The translations under genes and the position numbers were made by a program. Below are positions 8,145 to 16,101 of a stretch of 64,000 nucleotides of DNA, in pieces; within the stretch, counting starts at the first letter, position 1; each line of letters begins with the position of its first letter. Source of the stretch: Nocardia grenadensis NBRC 108939 (GTDB lineage: Bacteria; Actinomycetota; Actinomycetes; Mycobacteriales; Mycobacteriaceae); contig NZ_BDCJ01000020.1 of assembly GCF_001613445.1 (NCBI RefSeq), positions 183,113-247,112 of the forward strand. The letters run 5' to 3'. Below the pieces are notes generated by a model. It did not search any database. It was given only the letters and a program-made list of their open reading frames with translations, and was not told the origin of the DNA.

Positions 8145-8210
8145 ATGCGCAGCGAACCTCCCAGTCGAAGGCCGCGCGGCGCCGTCCGCCCGCGCTTCCG
8201 CCAGCAGTAA
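8145..8210 (+). CDS. Putative 21-residue leader peptide upstream of mgtE
   Basis: The ATG at 8145 is preceded by a strong GAGGAGGTGGT at a good distance, and the frame ends at TAA 8208-8210, 88 bp before mgtE. The peptide starts MRSEPPSRRPRG and is rich in proline and arginine. Its acidic/Pro-Pro start followed by basic residues recalls MgtL ([17 protein letters not shown]), the Salmonella leader whose translation responds to Mg2+. Its 3' half can pair downstream in alternative ways: 8177-8184 with 8233-8240, or 8194-8202 with 8216-8223. Alternatively this may be chance coding under a good ribosome site. Confidence 0.5.
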   Translation: MRSEPPSRRPRGAVRPRFRQQ

Positions 8211-8298
8211 CTGTCGGCGGAGCGGCCCGGCTCGGCGCCTCGCGGTGTGACTTTCCTTCGAAATCACTCGCAACTCACTGCTGTGCCGAGGACTTCTC

Positions 8299-9663
8299 AT
8301 GTCGCAGATCGATCTCATCGAAGTGCCGACGACGCTGTCGGAATCCCTCCAGGACGTGGTCGAGAGCCACCGCGTCGATGCCGCGCTGCACTGGCTGGAC
8401 AACCATCCGCCGCACGTCATCGCCGACGAACTCGCGCGGATGAATGCCGTCGAGGCCGGGGTCGCGTTCCGATTGCTGGACAAGGATCTGGCACTCGCGG
8501 TGTTCGAGGAACTCGAACCCGTCGATCAGCAGCAGATCCTGCAGGGTCTGCGGGATCAGAGCTTCCGCGAACTCGTCGAGGGCATGGCACCCGACGACCG
8601 CGCCCGCATGCTGCGCGAAGCGCCGGCCAAGGTGGCGAAGAAAGCCCTCGCCGGGCTGAGCCCCCGCGAACGCCGGATGACCGCCGCACTGCTCGGCTAC
8701 CCCGAGGGGTCGGTCGGCCGGTACATGTCGCCCGAGGTCGTCGCCATCCCCGGCACCCTCACCGTGGCCGACGCCCTGCGCACGGTCCGGCTCAAGGGCG
8801 GCAACGCCGAAACGGTCTACACCCTCCCCGTGGTCGACGCGGGCCGCCGCCTCCAGGGCATCGTGGAACTGCGCGAACTCGTCCTCACCGGCCCCGACAC
8901 CATGGTCGCCGACCTCGTCGTCACCGAACCCGCCTTCGTCCGCGCCACCGATTCGGCGGAGAAGGCCGCGCGCCTCATGCGCGAGACCAACGACATCAAC
9001 CTGCCCGTTGTCGACAGCGAGGACCGGCTGGTCGGGCTGCTCACCATCGACGACGCCGTCGAGGTCATCGAGGCCGCGGACAGCGAGGATGTCGCCAAAC
9101 AGGCCGGTTCGGCGCCCTGGGAAGGCCACTACATGGCCGCCGGGGTGTTCCAGCTCGCCCGCTACCGCGCCCTGTGGCTGATGCTGCTGCTGGTGGCGGC
9201 CACGCTGACGGTGAGCGTGACCGGTTTCTTCGAGGCCACCCTCGAACAGGCCGCGCAGCTGGCGCTGTTCATTCCGCTGCTCATCGGCGCAGGTGGTAAT
9301 GCGGGCGCGCAGGCCGCCACGGCCTGTGTCCGTGCGGTCGCGGTCGGCGAGGTACGCGGCGGTGACCTGTTCAAAGTCATCTGGCGGGAGTGCCGGGTGG
9401 GGTTGGTTCTCGGGACCATGCTCGCCGTGGTCGGCGTGGTCATCGGCGGGTTGTTCGTGGGCCCCCGGGTCGCGGTGGTCGTCGGTGTCACGCTGGTGCT
9501 GATCTGTGCCTGGGCCGCCACCATCGGCGGCACCATGCCGCTGCTGGCCAAGCGGCTGCGGATCGACCCGGCGGTGGTGTCGGCGCCCATGGTCACGACG
9601 CTGGTCGACGCGACCGGGCTGATCATCTACTTCACCACGGCGAAGCTGGTGCTGGGGATCTGA
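8299..9663 (+). CDS. mgtE: Magnesium transporter MgtE
   Basis: MgtE (454 residues) is a dimeric Mg2+ channel-transporter of the inner membrane. The domains appear in order: the N-terminal MgtE_N superhelix (about 20-125), a CBS pair that acts as the cytosolic Mg2+ sensor (about 135-255), and five membrane helices (about 280-454). The pore-region segment IPLLIGAGGNAGAQAATACVRA matches the family's conserved motif and the helix ends TLVDATGLIIYF. The length is normal. The leader peptide at 8145 suggests control by Mg2+ at the transcript level. A strong hairpin follows at 9782. Confidence 0.95.
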   Translation: MSQIDLIEVPTTLSESLQDVVESHRVDAALHWLDNHPPHVIADELARMNAVEAGVAFRLLDKDLALAVFEELEPVDQQQILQGLRDQSFRELVEGMAPDDRARMLREAPAKVAKKALAGLSPRERRMTAALLGYPEGSVGRYMSPEVVAIPGTLTVADALRTVRLKGGNAETVYTLPVVDAGRRLQGIVELRELVLTGPDTMVADLVVTEPAFVRATDSAEKAARLMRETNDINLPVVDSEDRLVGLLTIDDAVEVIEAADSEDVAKQAGSAPWEGHYMAAGVFQLARYRALWLMLLLVAATLTVSVTGFFEATLEQAAQLALFIPLLIGAGGNAGAQAATACVRAVAVGEVRGGDLFKVIWRECRVGLVLGTMLAVVGVVIGGLFVGPRVAVVVGVTLVLICAWAATIGGTMPLLAKRLRIDPAVVSAPMVTTLVDATGLIIYFTTAKLVLGI

Positions 9664-9781
9664 GCGGGGCAGCGTCGGGTCGAGTCCGGCGCTGGGACGG
9701 CCCGGCCTGTGCCATAGGAGTGATGGTTCGCGGGGTGCTCGTTCGTCGACAGCGCGGCGAGGCCCGTGCGGGGAATCGAAG

Positions 9782-9814
9782 GCCTATTCACCGCAGAATC
9801 TGCGGTGAATAGGC
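9782..9814 (+). terminator. Perfect hairpin after mgtE
   Basis: GCCTATTCACCGCAGA (9782-9797) is repeated exactly in inverse at 9799-9814 around a single base, giving a 14-bp stem with a small loop. There is no T tract. It sits between mgtE and the leftward remnant ending at 9904, so it could terminate both strands. Confidence 0.65.
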
Positions 9815-9903
9815 GTATTGATCGCCGCACTCGCAACTGGGCCATCACCACCAAATGCTCTCGGGACACCGCGCTGCGCGATATCAACGAACGTGCGACG
9901 CTC

Positions 9904-10263
9904 TCAAATCACCTCGGCGACCGGCCGGATGAGCAGCTCGGTGACGTACCGGTCGTCGGAGTCGAGCCATGCCCCGAAATCTCTGTCACGGTAGGCGGTC
10001 GCCAGCGTGAGCCACCCCAGGAAGAACCCGGTGCCGCCGCAGGCGGCGCTGCCCCCGTCACCACCACAGACGACGGCCGGCTCGCTGGTGAACTCGTGCC
10101 TGTATGGATCCTGGCCGATCATCAGATCCCACAGGTTCGCCTCACGGTGTGGCCCTGCCGAATGATCGAACGGATAGCCGCCGTCCAAGCTGTCGTCACC
10201 CCAGCGGAACAGGGTGGAGGATCCGGCACCGCAGGCGTACTCCCACTCGTCCGGGGTGCTCGC
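9904..10263 (-). pseudogene. 5'-truncated SUMF1-like (formylglycine-enzyme-fold) protein
   Basis: The minus-strand frame reads TPDEWEYACGAGSSTLFRWG, the characteristic start of the C-terminal half of formylglycine-generating-enzyme-like domains. It continues with SDPYR-like, CGGDGGSAACGGTGFFLGW and LATAYRDRD segments seen in actinobacterial relatives. No ATG, GTG or TTG occurs upstream in frame within the homologous part, and homology stops near 10263, so the N-terminal half is missing. The only start codon is TTG 10188, inside the domain. The next 296 bp to the lipoprotein start at 10560 hold nothing recognisable. Confidence 0.6.
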
Positions 10264-10559
10264 CCGGCCGGTGGGAGTGGTATTCGACGTAGGCCACTCG
10301 ACAGTCCGCGGACAAGAAGCAGAGTGGAGAACACCGCGTTTTCCCAGGCGCGCAGAGGATTTGGTCGCCGCTCGACGTGGGTTGGTGAGCAGGGTGACGA
10401 ATTCGCCGGCGCGTTGACTATGCGTGCAGGTCCGGGAGGCTTGGACGGTTGCGTCGAGTTTTTGGCGCCGGTAACGTCTGAGCGAGCCGGCAGCAGGGGG
10501 CGGAGACGCCGGTCCTCCCCAAGGGTCGGACGACTGGTGGTATCGGCGGTGGAGGTCGG

Positions 10560-11111
10560 ATGGTGGCCGCGGGGAAGCGTAAGGCGTTGATCGCGTTGGT
10601 GGGTGCGGCGGTGCTGGTGCTGACGGGGTGTGAGTCTGCTACCGAGGGCGCGGAGGGGCCCGAGACGCCGAGCGTCGCGACGGAGGTGCCTGCGGGATTC
10701 GATCCGTGCACAGATATCCCACCGGAGACCCTTAAGTCGGAGGGGCTGCGAGATCCTGTGCCGGATGATGCAAGCGCGAACGGGATAAAGTGGAACGGGT
10801 GCATGTGGATACAGACAGATGGGTATTCGGCTGCCATCCGGACGACCAATATGACCCTCGACATGATCAAAGACAAGGGTTTTCCTGGAACGCAGGAATT
10901 CGAGACCGGTGGACGGTCAGCAATCGTTTCGCGGCAGGGTAAGACCCACGTCGAAGCTTCGTGCAATGTCAACGTTGCACTTGTCGGGGGAAGCCTTGAA
11001 TTCTTGCTCACCAACCCGTCGTCTCGCAGTAAGACCGGGCATCTCGACACTTGTGAACTCGCCCGGAACTTGGTTGAGAAGCTTGCGCCGAACATCCCGG
11101 CAGACGCGTGA
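10560..11111 (+). CDS. DUF3558-type lipoprotein
   Basis: The 183-residue protein has a lipoprotein signal peptide with lipobox LTGC (Cys24), so it is anchored to the outer face of the membrane. The mature part carries the DUF3558 pattern: FDPCTDIPPETL, a second cysteine in WNGCMW, and C-terminal VEASCNVNV and HLDTCELARNL, likely two disulfides. The family is common in nocardiae and streptomycetes and its function is unknown. ATG 10560 and GTG 10563 are both possible behind GGAGG. It leads a run of ESX-type genes and is 39 bp before the next. Confidence 0.85.
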   Translation: MVAAGKRKALIALVGAAVLVLTGCESATEGAEGPETPSVATEVPAGFDPCTDIPPETLKSEGLRDPVPDDASANGIKWNGCMWIQTDGYSAAIRTTNMTLDMIKDKGFPGTQEFETGGRSAIVSRQGKTHVEASCNVNVALVGGSLEFLLTNPSSRSKTGHLDTCELARNLVEKLAPNIPADA

Positions 11112-11150
11112 GTAAGCCGAGTATCGGAATCACGCTGCGGAAGGACGGAT

Positions 11151-11621
11151 ATGAGTGACGAGCCCGCACCGCGGCCGATGGCCAACATGCTCGATGCGGC
11201 AACCAACGGTCAGACATCGGTGCAGATGACACCAGAAGATTTCATATACCTTGAACGCGACTGTCAGTTCTTCAAAGATCAGATTGTGCGGATCCAAGGT
11301 AGCGCGGAGGAAATCTCTCAGCAGGATCACTGGGGTCTGGGGGAAGCCAACGATGACCTGACTTCCGCCCGAGCCATGGTCGGTCGCTACAAGGTGAAGG
11401 CGAAGGGTGCCCCAGATGGCAACGGCGTCTGGGAGATCATGGATCAGCATTACAAGATCGTCGACGATATTCAGAACGTCTTCCGGATCATGCGAGATCA
11501 GATGATGCAGGCCGACAGCGAGTTCGCCGCCGCGTTCAATTCTTTGAACGAGTCCCTGCCGGAAAGGCCGCCTGCCGGCCCGGTCCTCGACTTGAATACC
11601 TTTCTCGGTGGGCCGGCATGA
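11151..11621 (+). CDS. Putative ESX-associated small helical protein
   Basis: This 156-residue, mostly helical protein has no signal peptide. It contains a YKIVDD segment near residue 104, which fits the YxxxD/E general secretion motif of type VII substrates. The gene overlaps the following EspB/PPE-like gene by 4 bp (ATGA), and an EspG-type chaperone follows that. I read it as a WXG100-like partner of the next protein, although no WXG motif is present, so its role as heterodimer partner is inferred from context. Confidence 0.6.
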   Translation: MSDEPAPRPMANMLDAATNGQTSVQMTPEDFIYLERDCQFFKDQIVRIQGSAEEISQQDHWGLGEANDDLTSARAMVGRYKVKAKGAPDGNGVWEIMDQHYKIVDDIQNVFRIMRDQMMQADSEFAAAFNSLNESLPERPPAGPVLDLNTFLGGPA

Positions 11622-12772
11622 GCGAAATGCCGCAGTATGAAAACGCGATCATCCCGAAGGGTGGAGAGCATCCGGACGGCTGGGATCATCCCAAGATCAG
11701 TGGCGCGTTCAGTCCGCTCGATGTGAACGATGCGACCGGTCAGGCAGGGAAGTATCTGCTGATGAAGCTGATGTGGGAGCAGGGTTTCGAAACGTTTCTG
11801 CGATCCACTCAGGCGTCTCTTGCGCAGGCATGGTCCGGCCCGGCCGCTGAGCAGTCCAAGCAGGCCATCCAGGATTACATCGACAGGCACGCCCGTCCTG
11901 TGACTCCTGCCCTCGAAGCGCTGGCGAACGGAATCCGGGCTGCGGCCGATGCGATCGTGGAGACGAAAAAAGCCATACCTGAGCCGATGGATGCCGGGGG
12001 GTGGGTCAACAGGCATTGGAACCAGTTCTGGCATGACGAGGAAATCGGTCGGCGGACCGAGGAGGCGCGGGTGGTGATGAAAACCCATTATGTCGACCGG
12101 TTCGGGGAACTCGATACCCAGATCCCGGTGATTCCGGTCCCTGTCGGTCCCACCTCCGCCACCGATATCCCCGCCCCGCCACCCGGCGGATACACCACCG
12201 GCACAGGGAACCCGGGCGCTACTTCCCCAGAGAGCCCCACCGGTACAGCAGGGGAGAAGCCTGCGGGTGAGACGCCGGGGACTCCGGAGGGCGAGACGCC
12301 GGGCGAGACCCCTGGCGAGGAGACGACGCAGCCGACCACCACCGACCCCGGCGATACCGCCACCGACCCCGCGTCCACCGCAACCCCCACCGGCACCACC
12401 CCCACTGTCCCTGCGGGCACAACCCCGTCCGGTGTGACCACAAGTCCCGGCTCGCCGGGCGGCACACCTCCGGGGGGTCCCGGTTCCTCCGGTACTCCCG
12501 AGTCGCAGACGCCCGGTCGGACCGTCCAGGGCGCACCGAATACCGCCGCCGGCGTCCCGGCCGCTGCGTCCGCCGCCGCGGCGAACGCGGCGGCCAACCG
12601 TGGGATGACGGGTATGCCGATGGGTGGCGCCGGTGCGGGACGTGGTGGTCAGGATGACGAGTCGAAGCGTTCGACACCCGATTACCTGATCAACCAGGAG
12701 AACACCGAGGAGTTGCTGGGCGATATCCCGCCCACCATCGCCGGTGGCGTGATCGGACGCAACCCCGACTAG
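11618..12772 (+). CDS. EspB/PPE-like secreted protein with Pro/Gly/Thr-rich tail
   Basis: The 384-residue protein has an N-terminal helical domain with a WSG turn (AWSGPAAEQSKQ, about residue 70), like the WXG turn of ESX substrates. A low-complexity region of about 150 residues (180-330) rich in Pro, Gly, Thr and Ser follows, then an Ala-rich stretch. The C-terminus PDYLINQENTEELLGDIPP is a tail I associate with nocardial ESX-linked proteins. It is translationally coupled to the gene before it and 123 bp before EspG, so a secreted cell-surface role through a type VII system is likely. No ESX core genes are in the window. Confidence 0.7.
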   Translation: MSEMPQYENAIIPKGGEHPDGWDHPKISGAFSPLDVNDATGQAGKYLLMKLMWEQGFETFLRSTQASLAQAWSGPAAEQSKQAIQDYIDRHARPVTPALEALANGIRAAADAIVETKKAIPEPMDAGGWVNRHWNQFWHDEEIGRRTEEARVVMKTHYVDRFGELDTQIPVIPVPVGPTSATDIPAPPPGGYTTGTGNPGATSPESPTGTAGEKPAGETPGTPEGETPGETPGEETTQPTTTDPGDTATDPASTATPTGTTPTVPAGTTPSGVTTSPGSPGGTPPGGPGSSGTPESQTPGRTVQGAPNTAAGVPAAASAAAANAAANRGMTGMPMGGAGAGRGGQDDESKRSTPDYLINQENTEELLGDIPPTIAGGVIGRNPD

Positions 12773-12796
12773 AAGCCGAGAGTTTCGCCGTACGAG

Positions 12797-12820
12797 CCGC
12801 TCGGTCGGCCGGCCGAGCGG
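12797..12820 (+). terminator. Hairpin between the ESX substrate genes and espG
   Basis: CCGCTCGG (12797-12804) pairs with CCGAGCGG (12813-12820). No T tract follows. It may attenuate rather than end transcription, since the EspG-type gene lies just downstream on the same strand. Confidence 0.4.
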
Positions 12821-12895
12821 TGTTCGGCGCGGTACCGGAACGTCGTCAATACATCGCGGGAATTGTTGTCCCGCAACGAAAAAGAGGAATGATCG

Positions 12896-13669
12896 ATGTC
12901 CGAGTGGACGTGGGAGCCGGATGATTTCGCGGCGCTGTGGTACAGCGACGCCTACGACCGGTTCCCCAGCCCACTGCGCTACACCAGCCGTTTCGCCTTC
13001 AACGATGAAGCCCGGGCGCATCGTCTCGCGGTGCGGGAGCGGTATACGCGGGAGGAGCGCGCCACTATCCAGGTGGCCCTGGATACGCTGGGCACCTCGA
13101 CAATGCATATCGCGATCTTCGGTGGCACCGTCGCGCACAAACGCAGCACCGGACGCGGCGATATGCGCAACTACCGGATTGTGGGCGCGCGCACCGAGAG
13201 CCATGCGGTGACGATGAGCCAGGCCGGTAATGCCGACGACTTCGGGTCGATTCAGGTGCGACTGTTGCGGCCGGAGCAGCTGGCGGCCCGGCTGGTGACC
13301 ACATTGCCCGGGTGTGCGCCCGGGACAGCCGGACCCGAGACCTTCCATCCCGACGATGTGGACTCCCGGCCGGAGCAGTTCGAGAATCCGCAGCGCACTC
13401 GCGCGCGGGACCGGTATCGGCGGCTGGTCCGGAGAGAGGCCGACGGTGGCGGTTGTGCGGTGCTGCGAATGGGGCGATTCGATGCGAATGCCGACCCGCT
13501 CCGATTGCTGGAATGGCACGATATCACCGGCGACGGCCGCTACATCGAACAGCGCGGCACCCACGTGACGGTGCGCCCGGCCACCCCGGCCGAGTTCACC
13601 CGCCATTTCGGCAGCTGGATGGATCTGGGCTGGCGCCGGTTGGCGGAGGAGCACGCCGAAGCCTGGTGA
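12896..13669 (+). CDS. ESX secretion-associated protein of the EspG family
   Basis: EspG proteins are cytosolic chaperones that bind PE/PPE-type heterodimers and deliver them to the type VII secretion machine. This 257-residue protein has the family's N-terminal opening (WTWEPDDFAALWY), the central beta-sheet strand TSTMHIAIFGG and the alternating SHAVTMSQAG and GSIQVRLL strands. The length is normal. It follows the two substrate-like genes on the same strand, which supports a self-contained substrate-chaperone cassette. An AAAGAGGAATG segment gives a ribosome site near the ATG. Confidence 0.85.
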   Translation: MSEWTWEPDDFAALWYSDAYDRFPSPLRYTSRFAFNDEARAHRLAVRERYTREERATIQVALDTLGTSTMHIAIFGGTVAHKRSTGRGDMRNYRIVGARTESHAVTMSQAGNADDFGSIQVRLLRPEQLAARLVTTLPGCAPGTAGPETFHPDDVDSRPEQFENPQRTRARDRYRRLVRREADGGGCAVLRMGRFDANADPLRLLEWHDITGDGRYIEQRGTHVTVRPATPAEFTRHFGSWMDLGWRRLAEEHAEAW

Positions 13670-13704
13670 GCACGGGCTTCGGTGCGGGCGGAACCGGGTA
13701 GCAC

Positions 13705-14283
13705 TCACAGTCCGGTCCGTTCGCGCGGGTTCGTGATCCGCAGCCTCAGTAGATGCGGATGGTTGGCGGCGTCGAGAGCGAGTGCGGCGGTCCACAGGGA
13801 CGCGTCGATGGATTCGGGTAGGCGCCAATCCGGTGGTGCGACTGCGGGGTACCGCAGGAGTACCGGGTCGGCGGCGCACTGGTGGGGGCGGACTGCCCAC
13901 CACTGGCGACCGGCGGCATCGATGGTGGCGGCCGCGAGCACATCCGGCCCGGCGGGCAGTCGCGCCGCGGCGGTACGGACAGGTGCCGGGATGTGCCGTG
14001 CGGCATCGCGGGAATCCAGTTGATCGGCGAAAACGAGGAAGACGAAACCGAATCCGAACATGCAGGGGCCGAGGACGGCACGCACTCGGGCGGCCGCCAC
14101 ATGGATCGGATTCGGATCCATGACGCCCCGACTCGGATCGACCTCGGCGCATTCGGCGTGGATCGTCTCGCCGTCGAATCGGAATCCGAACAGTACGGGC
14201 AGCGATCCGGCGGGTACGACCGGCAGGAAATGCGCGGTGATCTCGGCGACCGACTCGTCGTCGGGGTAGCGGATTGCGGTCAT
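13705..14283 (-). CDS. Hypothetical protein, second gene of a two-gene operon
   Basis: The 192-residue product is not recognised. It starts TAIRYPDDESVAEITAHFLPV and carries a hydrophobic stretch around GPCMFGFGFVFLVFAD in the middle. No signal peptide is evident. The ATG at 14281-14283 overlaps the stop of the upstream gene by 4 bp, so the two are translationally coupled. Its stop is 35 bp from the convergent espG gene. Confidence 0.6.
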   Translation of the reverse strand: MTAIRYPDDESVAEITAHFLPVVPAGSLPVLFGFRFDGETIHAECAEVDPSRGVMDPNPIHVAAARVRAVLGPCMFGFGFVFLVFADQLDSRDAARHIPAPVRTAAARLPAGPDVLAAATIDAAGRQWWAVRPHQCAADPVLLRYPAVAPPDWRLPESIDASLWTAALALDAANHPHLLRLRITNPRERTGL

Positions 14284-14585
14284 CCGAGCAGTCCCCGCGC
14301 GACGGTATGCGCCCAGAACTCGTGGCGGATCGTATCCCACAGCAGGGCGTATTCGGGGAACCGCTCGCGCATATCCGCGAGGTCGGTGCAGGTGTGGGCG
14401 GGCAGCGGCATGCTCACGCCCGAAGTGTCGCGCACCTCCAGAATCCGGATCGCCCCGCCATCGAGTCGCCAGGCCGCCACCCGGCCTTCGCATTCGGTGT
14501 GGCGCGTCGGCGCGGGTGCACCGGCGGCGCCGGAGCCCGCCGGGAAAGCGTCTTTGCGACAACGTCTTCCGTATCTCTCGGACAT
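14280..14585 (-). CDS. Hypothetical protein, first gene of a two-gene operon
   Basis: This 101-residue product is not recognised. Its basic N-terminus and the segment HTCTDLADMRERFPEYALLWDTIRHEF suggest a small soluble protein. It overlaps the following gene by 4 bp and is divergent from the XRE regulator at 14741 across 155 bp, so the regulator may control it. Confidence 0.5.
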   Translation of the reverse strand: MSERYGRRCRKDAFPAGSGAAGAPAPTRHTECEGRVAAWRLDGGAIRILEVRDTSGVSMPLPAHTCTDLADMRERFPEYALLWDTIRHEFWAHTVARGLLG

Positions 14586-14740
14586 GCGACTATGTTGCTG
14601 CAGGTCACAGACTCGGCGTGGGTCGGCGGGAGGCCGTCACGGGATCGATCGGAAGTCGCAGCACGTTTCCCGGTACCTGCCTACGATTGTTCTCGACCTG
14701 AGAAACGCCGGGCGATTCGTTGAGAAACAGGGGAGGCACG

Positions 14741-15616
14741 ATGCCGAGCAAGGCGGATCTCAGCGGCACCACACTGCCGCGGCGGCAACTGGGGAGAGCG
14801 TTGCGCGACGCGCGTCACGCACGCGGTTCGACGCTCGAACAGGTGGCTCGGGAGACCGAGTTCAGCCGGGCGACATTGAGCCGGATCGAACTGGGGCAGT
14901 ACGAGCGGATCAAGGTTCGGGAAGTCGAATACCTCTGCCGTTACTTCGATCTGCCGGACGATCGCACCCAGTATCTGATGGCCATTGCCGCGGAATCGAA
15001 TACGAAGGTCTGGTGGCAGAACTATCGACATTTTATGCACGAGGGATTCAGTTCCTATCTCGAGCTGGAGGCCTATGCCACCGATTTGCGGTTCTTCCAA
15101 CCGCTTGTGATTCCTGGCCTTCTTCAAACGGCCGACTATGCCAGAGCTATCTACCGCGCCTACGCGCCGGACGACCGCGAGCAGCAGATAGACAGCCGGG
15201 TAGAGATGCGGATGCAGCGTCAGCGACGGCTCGCGCAGCGGCGGTCGAAGACTGGGATGGAGTACTTGCTGCATGAGAACGTGCTGCACACGGTGGTTGG
15301 TTCGAAGCGAATCATGGCAGCTCAGTGCCGGGCAATCGCCGATACGAGCACCCACGACAACGTCACTTTGCGGGTACTGCCTTTCGCCGCCGGGCTACCG
15401 ACCGGTGATGTCGTCCAGCCTTTCATCGTGCTCGACTTCCCGGATAGCGAACCGGCCGTGGTCCACTCTGAGGGTGCCATCGGCTCCATGACTTTCGAGG
15501 ACGCCGATGATGTGATGCGGTTTCGCTCACTGTACGAAACGCTCCGGTCCGCGGCGCTCGATGAGGTGACTTCACGAGATCGAATAAGAGGAATCGCAAG
15601 GAGATACGACCAGTAA
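14741..15616 (+). CDS. XRE-family regulator with DUF5753 domain
   Basis: This 291-residue protein has an N-terminal helix-turn-helix (LGRALRDARHARGSTLEQVARE, then FSRATLSRIELGQYERI) and a long C-terminal DUF5753 domain with the family phrases PGLLQTADYARA, VLPFAAG and VVHSEG. Members pair with a small DUF397 protein in streptomycetes and nocardiae and include regulators of development. ATG 14741 is preceded by GGGGAGG; an upstream TTG lacks support. The stop TAATG overlaps the start of the DUF397 gene by one base. Confidence 0.92.
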   Translation: MPSKADLSGTTLPRRQLGRALRDARHARGSTLEQVARETEFSRATLSRIELGQYERIKVREVEYLCRYFDLPDDRTQYLMAIAAESNTKVWWQNYRHFMHEGFSSYLELEAYATDLRFFQPLVIPGLLQTADYARAIYRAYAPDDREQQIDSRVEMRMQRQRRLAQRRSKTGMEYLLHENVLHTVVGSKRIMAAQCRAIADTSTHDNVTLRVLPFAAGLPTGDVVQPFIVLDFPDSEPAVVHSEGAIGSMTFEDADDVMRFRSLYETLRSAALDEVTSRDRIRGIARRYDQ

Positions 15617-15804
15617 TGGGCGAATTATCGGGTGTGCAGTGGTTCAAGTCGTCGTACAGCGGGGGTGGTGGCGACTGCGTGGAAGTCGCATGGTTGGGAT
15701 CAGGACGGGTAGGTGTCCGGGATTCCAAGAACCCGGTCGGTCCGGCGCTGGACTTCGCGCCTGCGGACTGGGACGCCTTCATCGCCCGGATGCGCGGGGA
15801 CTGA
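15616..15804 (+). CDS. DUF397 protein
   Basis: The 62-residue product has the complete DUF397 signature: WFKSSYSGGGGDCVEVA, then GVRDSKNP and FAPADWDAFIARMR. Such proteins are encoded beside XRE/DUF5753 regulators, as here, and behave like the small partner in a regulator pair. Its role in this pair is not established. Confidence 0.92.
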   Translation: MGELSGVQWFKSSYSGGGGDCVEVAWLGSGRVGVRDSKNPVGPALDFAPADWDAFIARMRGD

Positions 15805-16021
15805 AAACGATCTCCCGTCGTCTCAGGGCGCCGGGAACTGTGGCGCGGGCCCGCCCCACCTCGGCCTGATCCGGGCCGAAGGCCGTGACCGTCGGAACCA
15901 GATCACCGGTGACAGGCGGTCCGGCTACGAATGTGTACCCGATATGGCCACCGGCGATAACAGGGGTGGCGAAGAACTCCCGATAGTCCCAGTGAGCGTC
16001 GCGACACCTGGACGATTTCAT
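15779..16021 (-). CDS. Doubtful short ORF
   Basis: A minus-strand frame of 80 residues from ATG 16021 has a balanced composition, including YREFFATPVIAGGHIGYTFVAG. It overlaps the DUF397 gene by 26 bp at its 3' end. The surrounding gap between 15805 and 16101 otherwise holds nothing recognisable. It could be a small gene or a remnant. Confidence 0.2.
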   Translation of the reverse strand: MKSSRCRDAHWDYREFFATPVIAGGHIGYTFVAGPPVTGDLVPTVTAFGPDQAEVGRARATVPGALRRREIVFSPRASGR

Positions 16022-16101
16022 TGTGTCGGCTTCATCCTGTCGGTCCGGACTCGAAGGTCTCTGCCGCGGTTCGCCAATCCAGTGGATCCGAATAGATCCG
16101 C

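Noticed and set aside
9782..9814. Insertion-sequence terminal inverted repeat
   Set aside because: The arms abut around one base and lie just after a gene end, so a terminator hairpin is the simpler reading.
11498..14152. 884-codon minus-strand frame covering the ESX-type genes
   Set aside because: It is antisense to three genes with recognisable products and consists of Arg/Gly-rich low-complexity sequence.
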